Shown one piece after another: positions 1 to 45,347 of a stretch of 64,000 nucleotides of DNA; the stretch's first letter is position 1, and each line of letters begins with the position of its first letter. Made by a program: the position numbers and the translations under genes. The stretch comes from Piscicola geometra (lineage: Eukaryota; Annelida; Clitellata; Hirudinida; Piscicolidae): the NCBI GenBank assembly GCA_943735955.1, contig OX030959.1:5940241-6004240 (forward strand), in the 5' to 3' direction. A model generated the notes under the pieces. That model worked only from the letters and a program-made list of their open reading frames with translations. It searched no databases and was not told the DNA's origin.

Positions 1-599
1 AATTTCAAAACCAAGTATCAGAATACAAAAAAAAGTATTAACAGCCTCTAAAACATCGCTAATAACACTTTAGAGAAATGATAGCTTCCAGAAGAATGGG
101 TTACCCCCAGATGCACAATGAAGATCTAAAGAGGAATTAGAGAAAGCACAGTAATGGTTTCCAGTAATGGCAGTTACAATAAGGCATTGCAGATAACACA
201 AGAGAGTCGGCAATCTGCTTAAAGGTCCATTATTCACAAAAGATTAAATTTTGTGTTCTCAAGTGTAAAAAAAAGAAAAATGGAATTTGATTAAATATTC
301 TTAAAGTGGAAATGGATAAAAATAAGATTTGAATAATCTGAAACACTGTGTATTGAACAGTATTGGCTTTAAGTTAAAAACTTAGGCAATTATGATGAAA
401 CTTCTAATCATTCATAAATTTCCATCATTCATTCAAGCCCCACAACCCTCATATTCAACACCCTATCCGTTCATTCTTTTTCTTTTGCTTTTATGGGGCG
501 ACTCTTTGTGAAGGAAAAGGCACTGAAGCTGCAATGAGCGCCATTTGATATGCCCACTAGGCAACCTTGGAATTCCACGAAAGCCATGCTGCTGCCTCC

Positions 600-985
600 A
601 TTTAACACCAACTTCTATTCATCTATCTTTTTATTCTTTCAGTCATCTATCCCTTTATTCTTTTATTCCTTTATTCATGCATTCTTCCATCTTTTTAGTC
701 ATTCATTCATGTATTCCTCCTCCTTCCTTTTATCCATCCGCATATGCGTTCTTCTTCCGCCTTAGGAACCTCTTTATTTACGAAGCGATTCATCACTCTA
801 TTTATTCAGTCATCCACCCTCCTTGCCATCAATCTAACTATTCATATACTCAACCACGTCCTAATTGTATCCATCTATCCATTAATCTTATGATCTATCT
901 TCACATCCCTTTATCTTTTCACCCATTCATTTATACATCCACCCATCTATTCATTCATCCATTTACTCACGTCTCTTCTCTTTTG
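600..985. repeat. Degenerate ATTC/ATCC tetranucleotide tract
   Basis: Long run of cattcatt, catccatt and ttattc variants, strand-asymmetric (C/T-rich on plus). It creates a spurious Ser/Phe/His-rich 147-codon open frame. Similar tracts recur at 31125-31292 and 40703-40876, where they sit against splice acceptors. Confidence 0.75.
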
Positions 986-1130
986 TAACTCAATACCACT
1001 CTTTACACACCTCATTAACACCCCTCACCTCTTCCTTCATCTCCCTTCACCATCAATTTTCATTCCATTCTTCCCTCCACCCTTCCAATTCTACAACTTT
1101 CCTTTATTAAATGGCCAGGAGATCTGGTTT

Positions 1131-1210
1131 CAAAAAAAGAAGAAGAAGAAGAAGAAGAAGAAGAAGAAGAAAAAGAAGAAGAAGAAGAAGAAGAAGACGA
1201 AGAAGAAGAT
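1131..1210. repeat. (AGA)n trinucleotide array
   Basis: About 80 bases of near-perfect AGA repeat with two interruptions. The minus-strand reading gives a poly-Ser frame that is not a gene. Confidence 0.95.
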
Positions 1211-1788
1211 CGCCTCGTCATTAAGTTATGACACTGTTTCAACCCAACCTTGCCAGTTGTTTCAGTGGTGTAAGGATTATTTTTTCTACTATTGCTTTTT
1301 ATAATATAAATATTCAAATTATTTTGCACTTTTTACAAAATAAATAATACTATTATTATTTTATAATAGTTGTTAAATTGATTATTGAAATGTTTTTATT
1401 TCTGTTTTTTCGATATTTAATGTTCTTATTGATTTTATTAAAGTTATTATTGCGCGCCAAGATGCTCACGCACTCGCTCTGTGCACTGTTGTACACTTGT
1501 ACGCAGGCGTATTTGAGGCGTGATATGAATGGAAATAAGACAATACAATTTCAATGTAAATTTTGCCACTGTTTGTGCTACCGCTCTAAAATACAATTAA
1601 TGAATAATTAAATACACGTAACAAGATGTATACAATTGCAAACAAAAGTTTGTATACAGTCTGACCAAACGGGTTAAAAATGGAAATTGCAAACTTAAAA
1701 ATCCAATAACAAGGCGACTGGAATGATTTTGATGTCACGCTGGAGATCAAACGTGCATTGAGGTTTCGGAAAGTGAATGGTTTGGGAT

Positions 1789-1948
1789 GAATTGGGATGA
1801 ATGGCAGAATGACTTTGGATGAATTGGGATGAATGGCAGAATGACTTTGGATGAATTGGGATGAATGGCAGAATGACTTTGAATGAATTGGGATGAATGG
1901 CAGAATGACTTTGGATGAATTGGGATGAATGGCAGAATGACTTTGGAT
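1789..1948. repeat. 32-bp minisatellite, five copies
   Basis: Copies start at 1789, 1821, 1853, 1885 and 1917, each beginning gaattgggatgaatggcaga and ending in a gactttggat-like segment. One base differs in one copy; a partial sixth copy follows. The overlapping minus-strand frames are by-products of a period that is not a multiple of three. Confidence 0.95.
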
Positions 1949-2497
1949 GAATTCCAGAATGCATTGAATAGAATGCATGGCAAATCGCATGAATTAGGGT
2001 ATATTGAGTTTGCATATGAGAATTCTTTGGATATTGCATTGGAAGACGCATGATAAGGTTGATACGATTTAGGAAACTGATTGAGAAAAGGGAGGTCGGG
2101 GAAAGATGAAAAAGACTGAAGTGAGGATAAGGACGAAAACGTTAAAAAGATTTGAAGATTAAATTAACAAAAGAAGCAGACACACAATAAAAAGCAAACT
2201 AACCACATATGATACGCGAGCACACAAAAACAAGACAAGAAAAACAAGTTGTCAAAAACATCGACAAATGACTCTTCAATTAATAAAGCTTGACAAATGC
2301 ATAACATTGCGCCTTTACTCATTTTCAGACTTTCCACTTCCCTCCTCCCTTTCACATTTATTACTCAAACGCAGACGCCATCACTCGAGTACTTTCCAAT
2401 CATCACTCTTTCTTAATTTTCCACCTATCTCACTTAATTTATCTCACTGCATCCATACTACTTCATCTATCTTCTATTTTTTTGGTCTATATTATTC

Positions 2498-2721
2498 ACA
2501 GCCTGACAGACGCAGGACATGTTACAATGGTTCTGAGAACCATGGTTCTTATGCGGCAGAGACGCCACTCCACACGACGTACACATCTTTCAATACTTAC
2601 GTCGCAAACACCGCATCATATACACTAGGTATATTATAGTTCACTTTTGCTCGTCAGGGATTTGAACAGGCAACCTTATGGTCGCAAGTCCGACGTCTAC
2701 CATCTAAGCCATCCCCGCTCC
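2498..2721 (-). mobile_element. tRNA-derived SINE (family A)
   Basis: On the minus strand the head begins gcggggatggcttagatggt, with a pol III A-box-like segment and a B-box-like tgttcaaatccc (plus 2657-2668 region), then a non-tRNA body of about 150 bases. Probable target-site duplication: tctatattattc at 2486-2497 and tctatttattc at 2722-2732. The tRNA part does not fold into a full cloverleaf, so this is not a functional tRNA gene. Confidence 0.7.
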
Positions 2722-2975
2722 TCTATTTATTCCTTTCTTTCCACCAATTTCTTTCTTCTTCATTTATTTATATTTATTTTATTCTTCTTCTAATAAAGAT
2801 AATAAAAGCATCTTTATTTTCAAGATAAATGCTTCTAGATTTCCTACTATCTGGGCGATCCATCCGAAATAGGCGTCTTAAAATTAAGATAAAAAGGTAA
2901 ATTTCATTGAAACCTCAAGCTTGGTAGCTTTGAAGATGCTTCTATCTATCATCTTCTGCTACAATGCTTGTGTTC

Positions 2976-3297
2976 ACTCCACATGACGACTACACATGAC
3001 CCCCACACATAACCGCCACACATGACGACCACACATGACCACCACACATGACCACCACACATGACCACCACACTTGACCACCACACATGACCACCACACA
3101 TGACCACCACACATAACTACCACACATGACCACCACACATAACTACCACACATGACGACCACACATGACCACCACACATGACCACCACACTTGACCACCA
3201 CACATGACCACCACACATAACTACCACACATGACCACCACACATAACCACCACACTTGACCACCACACATGACCACCACACTTGACCACCACACATA
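2976..3297. repeat. 13-bp minisatellite (accaccacacatg)
   Basis: About 22-24 copies of a 13-base unit with scattered variants (cttg for catg, aactac for gaccac). The minus-strand reading is the Val/Trp/Cys/Gly-rich frame, an artefact. Confidence 0.95.
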
Positions 3298-6200
3298 TGG
3301 GATGCTCGTTGCTATCGAAGCTTCCATTTGAAACAAATAAATTAATATTCAGAGACGTTTTCGGAATGCTTTTGTTCCTACTTCTGGATTTTTTCCAAGG
3401 CCACTTTTGTTGTTGTTGTTGCTTATGATGTTGATTCTTTTAATTTTCTCGCGCTTTTATATTCATTTGCATATCATTTTTATTATGTTATTTATTTTGG
3501 TCATCATTTCCAATAGATAATTTGTTATTATTATTAATCCTATCATTATCAAATTATTTTTGTCTTCTTGATAGTGCTATTATTCCACTCATCTCTTTTC
3601 AACATTGTCATTTCATTAATATTTTTAGAAAAATCTATTTATTTTTATGCTTTTATTGTTGGCAGAAGACTAGCGAATGGCAGACGAAAAATGGTTAATC
3701 AGTGCTCGATTATTGATGTGAAAAATAAAGAATAAAATAAATAGGAATTCACAAGATATCATGATGAAAGTAAAATTATTTTGAAAAAAAAATAAGAACA
3801 ACGAAACAAAACAGCAACAGTAGCACAGCAACAATAGCAACACTTCAATAACAGCAACATGCAACAAGGAGCTAGAGTCAAACATTTTTCGAATTCATTA
3901 GTTTAAGTGTTTTTCGTGTCAGAATTTTGCTCGAGTCGCTGAATTAAAGTATTCGGCGAATTCAAGAATTATTGAGAAATGCATCCACGAATGGGTGAAT
4001 GAATGCATTAGTAGATGAATGAAAGAGGCAATTATTGGATGATATTGACAGAAAGTTGATTCAATGGATGATTGTTTAAGAATTGGATTTTGAGTGGATG
4101 ACAAATCAAGAATACTCACAACTCGCCTTAGAATGATAGTAACAGCATTAAAAAGGCTTCAAAAATTCAGAATTTTGATAAAAGAACCGAGTATTTGAAT
4201 ATTTGAAAAATTGAAAAAAATTCAAACTTTTATAGATAAGAAATAAAAAAGAATAATTTAAAATAAAAATATTTTTAAAATAGAGGAAAAGAAGATTCGA
4301 AAAAGCAATAATGAGTTATAGAAAAAACTTAATGACTTCTCGTAAAAGCAATTCGCAAGATATTTATTTTGATGATATTATACAGACTCCAATATTAGTT
4401 TACATAAGTTAACTTTTTTTTCGATTATATCACTGACGCATCTTTTATTATAACTAAGTGTGAAAGAAGTTTTGAAAGATGGAAATAATGTTTTGGTAAG
4501 GTGAATTCAACCGAGATTGCTGAGATTATTGAGTATTCATGTTAAAACCATTTATGAGTTCTTTTTTTATTTACGTTTTCCTTCTGTTTTGCTTTCCAGC
4601 ATCTTCTCTACATGTCAATCATCCGCCTAAAGAGTTTCCAACAGTAAGACTGTTCCACATTTTTTATAGATTTTTCTAATAGTCGACTTGATAAAAAAAG
4701 GGAAAAACAATTAAAAAAATTCTTTCTCTTTTTTTGTGCTGATAGACCTTCCATGCTTGGGAAATCTTTAGCTTGAAAATATCTTTTTGTAATGCACTCG
4801 ATGGCCAACCATGCTCAACAAAACACTGAGCAATTACCTCACTCGACTAGTTCATGGGTTTAATGAAAACAAAAAAGTTTTCAGCTTGATTAAGCATCCG
4901 TTCACGGGTGTCCGGAAACAAAAAAATAGGTCGAAAATTAAAATTTCACTATTCTTATTTCGCATATCGATAAGTCTGTGGAGTGGTTCAAGAATAGAGA
5001 AGTCTAATGATGAAGATGAAATGAAACTGACTGCTTCAGGTGTTTGCAAGGATCTCTAGCAAGAAACACTGACTCGTTCAATCTATGAAAAGTCGTTTTG
5101 AACTTTCAAAACATTCAAGACTGGAGCAGTTAATCTCTTTCATTTTTTATTATTTATTCATCACATTTTTTATGCAGCGGGTTTGCGAATAATGATTTAA
5201 GGCACCCACGTTTGAAATATACTACGTTATGCAGTGCTTTCTTTTGAAACCGAAGTTATCTACATTTTCCTTGGCTTTGTTTTTTCATTCACGACTTCGG
5301 GTTTTTTATTGCATAAACACCTAAGCACTCACACAGCCTTTCGAATTTGTGTGAGTTGTTGTTCCAAGATTTATGAAAAGCATCTAAACGTAAAATGAAA
5401 TGTCATTCCTGTCGCATGTGACTCATGTGTTTATGTGTGATTTTTAATATATATTTTTTAAAGGTTTTTGTGGGTGACTGAGCTGGTATAGATGCGTAGA
5501 TGAAAAAGAGTATGTATGCAGTGTGTATGCGTTTATATCACAAGAGGCGATTATGGAATCGAGCATTGGTCAGGTTTTGGAGTGAGAAACTCTTTAGATG
5601 TATAAGTAAACTTGCACGAGTTGTCCGTGAAATGTGAGATAGGGTAAATGACAAAAGTAATGTAATTGAATATTGAATATTGTAAAAGAATTGTTATGTA
5701 TGCCTATTCCCAATAGGAGCAGGGAGTAACAGAGATTTTTGTGTAGTGGTTTTTTTATAGGATTTTTATACTGCTTGTATTGCCATAAAACTGAGCAAGT
5801 AAAGTATTGAAAATCATAAATTCTGTTTTTATATGTTTGCGATGGAGTGGAAGGGTGTTTTGGAGATAAATATAAACAAAATGGTCTTTTAAAGATGCTT
5901 TTCGGATTCATGGTTTTTATCAGAATTATGAATCGTTTCTAACACACTGCTGAATTTTTCAAAAAATGGAAAAATAGCAAGTATTCGAAAGTTAATTGGC
6001 TTTCTGAATAACACCCCTTTATAGCAAACTAAATGTTTAGTACCTCATTTGGCGTGTGTGTTCTCAAAGTGCTATTGTTGCTTAAGATTAAAATTACAAA
6101 TCCTACACAAAATAGCTTAAACTGAGTGTACTTTAAAACGTGAAGTTAATAGCTAAATGGATTCAAGGAGAAGAAGGGAAGTCTTCAAGACAAGGTTAGT

Positions 6201-7065
6201 CCCCTAGTCCTCGAAGCCTTACAAGATGCCATATGTTTTACAAAAACATTGAATAATACTTAAACCAGCATTCATCTGCATTCGAATTTTTGAAAAAAAC
6301 ATTTAAAGATGGAAATGTCTTATATCTCTAAATTTAAATTGTGAAGAAATTCATAATCTTAATTTCAAAATGATAAAAGATTTAAACTGAAACTAGCAAG
6401 TGATTGCAGGGCTGGCACTACGAGACTGCATAAATCGTCTCAGCGCATCCTGTATCCTATCTTTTATTCACAAAATAACCAATATCTACACATGGAAAAG
6501 AATATATTTTATAATTACGAGTGCGTAATTGAGAAAGACGTTATGTCTTAACTTTTGAATGAATGCGTTACTAGTGTGTTTTGGAAGGTGGTATGGAGAC
6601 AAAGATTTGAAAAAACTTGTTCTATCTTTCCCAAATGAACGTATCACTAAGCTGATTATGGATGTGGTTGGAGAAGAGATAGTGATTTTTTATTTTGAAA
6701 ATAGTAGTAAACGAAATTTTTTCATTGCTTGGTGAAAAGATTTATAATTAAAAATTGTCTCTATTCCATTAAAAATACATTTAAGAAACTATTTTCCACG
6801 TGCGTAAATCACATGCAATGTGTACTGGAGTTCTTTTTCAATATGAATTTGCAGTCTCCAAAGCCTGTCGCTTCAAGGTCACACAGCTTTGAAGCAAGCT
6901 AAAATATTACTTAATCATATTTACACAGAAAATCATCTCAAATATATAAAAAAGTTAAAATATTTTGAAACAATTCATTTCACATCTAATCGTAAATATA
7001 GTTATAGGGTTTACAGGTGCTTAAATAATGGAAAAAAATTCAAAAAAAGATTATGATAATGGTGT

Positions 7066-7158
<93 letters not shown>
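7066..7158. repeat. (GAT)n array
   Basis: About 31 units of GAT, then an imperfect GATAAT/AAT tail to about 7182. Non-coding on both strands. Confidence 0.97.
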
Positions 7159-8556
7159 CGAGGATAATGATAATAATAATTAGGACGATGACGACGCTGA
7201 TGACGTGTAGCGCTTAATTAAAGTTTATGTTAGATTTATGACAGCGGAGTTGTAGAATGCTATCAGCGAAGAACATCTTTTCAGAGCAGAGAAGCAAACT
7301 TAATCAAGCACCCAGCTCGGCAAGAGGTTTTATTAACTAATTTTGCGTTTTTTATTTTGTATTTTGTAACATGGCTTGCGCCTGTCAGACCTTGAATAGT
7401 AAATATTTTCAAAAAAGATTAATAGAAATTTTATTAATGAAATTTTTCATGGAAATGTGTTTTTAATACTTTCAAAATATAACATTTGTCTTTAAAATTT
7501 TATATATATAAATATTATAAAAATACTTTCCGTACTGCATGCTTTTTCAAATAACTTATATAAGGGAAATGAGTCTTTTGGAAACAATCTAACAAGGAAC
7601 GGGTGCCAGTTGTTGTGTTTATAAATAAAAACGAAATGAGCTCTGGAAAAAACTTTTGAGTGGAATTGCTTGCGTAAAACGCGTGATTTGGAACATGTAG
7701 AGCCTATAGAAGGCTTATAGAAAGCAATAAATGGAATCAAAACTAGAAATTTGTAGTGTTTAACAATAAATGAAACGAAAAAAATCGACTTTCATTTGAG
7801 TAACAAAAACGTAGTGCGCTTCAAGGCACCTAAACAATGGTATACAGCCTGAGAGGGTAGAAAACAAGAAAAAGTGCAAAAAAGCTTGAAAACTTGGATA
7901 AAGTTGAAAGGAAAGCAAAGAGATGCAGGATAAATAGGGAAGGAAGTGGATTTAAATGAAGAACATCAAACTTAAAAAGTACTTTCCGATGGATCAAAGT
8001 GGCTCCAAAAAGCAAGCAATAAATCTATCGATCGATCACGTTACCATCAAACAACCTACTCAAGTTATTTGTGTGTTCAATTAAGCATCAATCTTTTCAA
8101 CCAACCAAAGCTTCTTTTGAAAAACATTCTAGTTAACCATCAACCTAAATGTATCCGATTCATTCAAACATCTATCGACACCATCAGGCAGTGAAAACGC
8201 AGCACAGAACTTGATTTTTTGAAGACTTGAAGTTTTATGTGATTGAAAGAGTTTCAGCCAGTGCGGTTCAAACTCACTCACTCAAGCTACGTTCCACCGA
8301 CATCGCTCTTTTCATTCCCTCCTGCAAGCATGAACTACTCTCCATAGGTGGGTTGAGAATTAAAAGAATTGCACGAATAAATGATTGGCTGAAAGGCGGA
8401 TGAATGCTTGAAAAGCTGGCAAACATTTAGTTGAAAGATTCGATAGATAGGAGTAAGATAGGTGAATTAGCTGCTGAATAAATCATTAGAGTCTTTGTTT
8501 TCCCGCCAATTAGCCTTAGCAGACGGCATAATTAACTGATTTGTTTCCTTCGCAGA

Positions 8557-42616
<34,060 letters not shown>

Positions 42617-43087
42617 CCTTCATACGTGAGTGCCCTTCATCATCATCATCATCACCATCATCATCATCACCATACCTATTATCGTTTCCCATAACCATCC
42701 AGATCGTAGGGTAGAAATGAATATTTTTTCGTAATTTCTGTTCACGGCCTTGACCTTCGAAGGGTTTCAATTAATGTAATCACACTTTAGATTTTTGAGG
42801 TCCATATCGACCCAATTTTTTTCTTCAACATATAGATGCTACAAGGCTAAGCGGAAATCGAACTGTACGTCTCGAATAGTTAACTATTTGTCTCCTAGAT
42901 CACCATCATTAAGACCGTTAATAATACCACTAATATATTCTTCATCGTCCTCATCATTGTCAAACCCGGAATTTAAAATTGTCGTCATCTACAAAAATCC
43001 TTTTTAGTCTTCCACTTTAGCTTCTCTAAACGACTGCATGATTGATTAAACTACTTTATCTTCATCTCCAATCCCGCCATGATTCCT

Positions 43088-43099
43088 CACATCATCATC

Positions 43100-43130
<31 letters not shown>

Positions 43131-43196
43131 CCATCATCATCATCACTTCTCTTTACCGTCATCGTCTTCATCATCACCATCATCCTCATCATAACT
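43088..43196. repeat. (ATC)n trinucleotide array
   Basis: ATC units with occasional ACC interruptions; non-coding. Confidence 0.92.
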
Positions 43197-43257
43197 GCCA
43201 TCTGACTTTTCACCCTAATCACGTGACGCTTTAATTATTTTATTAAATAGTTGTTAA

Positions 43258-43263
43258 AATAAA
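43258..43263 (+). promoter_or_regulatory. Candidate poly(A) signal of receptor gene
   Basis: First AATAAA on the plus strand found after the stop at 42616. Common by chance in AT-rich DNA. Confidence 0.35.
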
Positions 43264-43417
43264 ATCTTTTATACAGCATTTTTCGACATATCTTCTATTT
43301 TCAAAAAAAAAAGTGTTATGGCGCGTGCGTCATCCGTGCTCTCCGAAGCATACAAATTTAAATTCGTCTAATCAGAGTGACGTAGTGCGAGGAAACGGTC
43401 GGGGTTGAGGTTGTGCA

Positions 43418-43660
43418 ATGGCCGGTCAAACACTGAAATTATTTCTTGCAAATTCCATTCAAACTGCGTCACAGTCAGCTTCCTCCACGACAGGTCCATT
43501 CAGAACAAGTCCATTCAGACAAACCACATCCAGAGGTTTCCAATCTACCATGAAGTCTGCTACTGCCAGTCTCTACCTGAATAGAAACCTTGCTTTCTCA
43601 TTTTATATTTTTACTGTTTTTATTTGTTTTATTTTTATTATGGCTTCATGTGAGGTTTGA
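43418..43660 (+). CDS. Small ORF with mitochondrial-type leader (hypothetical)
   Basis: 80 codons from ATG to TGA, starting MAGQTLKLFLANSIQTASQS. The first 75 or so residues have no Asp or Glu and are rich in Ser, Thr, Arg and Lys, the composition of a mitochondrial import signal. A hydrophobic stretch (SFYIFTVFICFIFIM) follows. Upstream DNA is unusually CpG-rich; AATAAA follows at 43722. It may be a complete small membrane protein, or a first exon ending at one of two internal donor-like sites (CAG|gtccat near 43493, CAT|gtgagg near 43651) of a longer mitochondrial protein. Family not recognised. Confidence 0.45.
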   Translation: MAGQTLKLFLANSIQTASQSASSTTGPFRTSPFRQTTSRGFQSTMKSATASLYLNRNLAFSFYIFTVFICFIFIMASCEV

Positions 43661-43721
43661 ACGGGAGTTTTTTTTATTTTAACCTGCGTTTCTTTCCACA
43701 TCTCCCATCCTAATTACCAGC

Positions 43722-43727
43722 AATAAA
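43722..43727 (+). promoter_or_regulatory. Candidate poly(A) signal after the small ORF
   Basis: AATAAA about 60 bases after the stop at 43660. Confidence 0.4.
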
Positions 43728-45242
43728 TAGATTGTTTGTATTTAAATTAACTATTGATTGGTTGTTTCATATTCTCTCAATTCGCATATTCATTTGCAAA
43801 AGTGTTTAGCCATGTATAAAGAATAGTGGTGTAATATATACCGTTGGTGTATACGTTTAAGTCGATATTTAAATCACATTTTGCATACATCATTATTTAT
43901 TCATTGTTATTTCATTAATATTACTTCATTATCATTTACTCACTCATCTTGTAATGCTAAATATTGGCCTTCAGAAGAGGCCTGTAAAACTAATGAGACT
44001 TCAAAGTGCTTGTAATTTAAAAGAAAGTATATTAGTAGAATGTTCTTCTCATTCAAACCATTATCTCGGTAATCTCAGCGTTGACACAGGCATTTCAATC
44101 CATCCTAACGCGGAAAAAATCCCATAACTTTGTACAATGTTCCATAACAGACAAGACACATAAAACACTTCAAGAAAGCGACACTTTAAAACATTCTTGA
44201 AGCCTCCACCCAGCCTCTCATAAATAACGACCAGGTTTTTTGGATAAAGTGACTATTACCAATACAGTCGCATAACTTGAGTCGCTTTTTCTTTCTCTCT
44301 AAATTAACTCAATTTATCACGCAGAAAAAGTATCACATAAGTTTCCATCGTCACTCGATGAGTTTCACAGGTTGTTCCAAGCACACTGCATTCATCGCGA
44401 GGATTGCTGCTGTTTCAAAAGCCGGCCATTAACGAGTTAAAGTTCTTTCATGTTTGTACTTCAGCGCATTCTATTATGTGCTTTTTGGTTTTTAGCTTCA
44501 TTAATATTAGTGATTCTATCATCTATTTAATTATTAATTTTATTTTTATATAATAATTTCTTAACTTATGACTTTCTTATTTTTTTCTTCAGTGTTATTA
44601 TTTTTATTTTTCTCTAATATACTCATTTTTATTATTCTTATTTTCCATCGTTATTATATTTCCCCATAAACCTTTCTCGGTTCTATTTTATGACCAAAAT
44701 TCTAAAAGTTATTAGAAAGAGCATTTAGAGATGGTGCTGAAGAAGCTGGGTTCTGTAGTGTCTTCATGCATGTCTTAGTCATTGGTAGGTAGTGTTAGCG
44801 GTTACTCACGTAAAAAGAATCGAACTACATGTTGCATTCGATGAGTTACAGCTGCTAATTAGTTTTGAAAAGTAATGAAAGACTTTTTCTAAAATTTATT
44901 ATTGTTTGATCAATCGATATTATTAATTATTATTCTATAAAACTTCAACGAGAAATAAAACGTTTAAATTACTTGAAAATTCAAAAAATAACTAAACAAA
45001 TGTTTTCAGTTTCACAAAAGACCACACTGACGATGATAAAGGCTGAAATGATAAAACGATGCTCAAAGCACAAACTCTTAGCTACCACCATCCAATTAAG
45101 GCAATATCTGCATGATCACAGGGGAGCTCAATCAAAACTTCCTTATCGAGAGCAAAGAAATTTAGATTATTTTCACGTTAAGACAAGATTCCAAACTCTA
45201 TATTCCGGCCCAAAGCACATCATAGCTTGGCACCATCTTTAC
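43728..45242. other. Intergenic region / possible further 3' exons of the minus-strand gene
   Basis: AT-rich, with no domain seen on either strand. Further exons of the muscle gene could lie here if the donor at 45241-45242 is used. Confidence 0.4.
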
Positions 45243-45347
45243 CTGGGGTCTCTCTGGAAATGGAACCCCGGGGGAAATCGTCAGTTTCCCCGTCTGACTT
45301 GACACTCACTGACCTTCTGCTTGATTTCCTTGACTTCCACGAAAACA
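45243..45347 (-). CDS. Muscle gene exon 36: basic Ser-rich segment
   Basis: 105 bases: FSWKSRKSSRRSVSVKSDGE then TDDFPRGSISRETP. RKSS and RRSVS are possible basophilic kinase sites. Good acceptor (cattttttag). Donor CCAG|gtaaag or read-through to TGA after GKDGAKL. The phase fits exon 35. Confidence 0.6.

Larger units (their letters stand above)
1..8555. other. Region without recognisable gene
   Basis: No exon, RNA gene or conserved protein segment recognised on either strand. Open frames here come from low-complexity or satellite DNA. It holds the listed repeats (degenerate ATTC/ATCC tract, AGA array, 32-bp and 13-bp minisatellites, one SINE, GAT array). The 5' untranslated exon(s) of the receptor gene must lie somewhere upstream of 8556, because that exon is preceded by a splice acceptor, but I cannot locate them. 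Confidence 0.6.
42617..43417. other. Receptor 3' region and intergenic DNA
   Basis: Presumed 3' UTR with CAT/ATC repeats (42630-42672, 43088-43196) and a candidate poly(A) signal. From about 43318 the DNA becomes more GC/CpG-rich, consistent with a promoter or 5' UTR of the small gene at 43418. Confidence 0.5.

Noticed and set aside
1586..2051. Overlapping minus-strand repeat proteins in three frames
   Set aside because: 32-bp period reads open in all frames; no sign of a gene.
2974..3336. 120-codon minus-strand frame rich in Val, Trp, Cys and Gly
   Set aside because: Six-frame artefact of the 13-bp minisatellite; no start context, splice sites or homology.
44800..44850. tRNA-like B box on the minus strand (tagttcgattct)
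   Set aside because: No A box at the right distance and no pairing acceptor stem.
44973..45302. 109-codon plus-strand frame
   Set aside because: Overlaps the phase-supported minus-strand exon 36; no domain or signal recognised.
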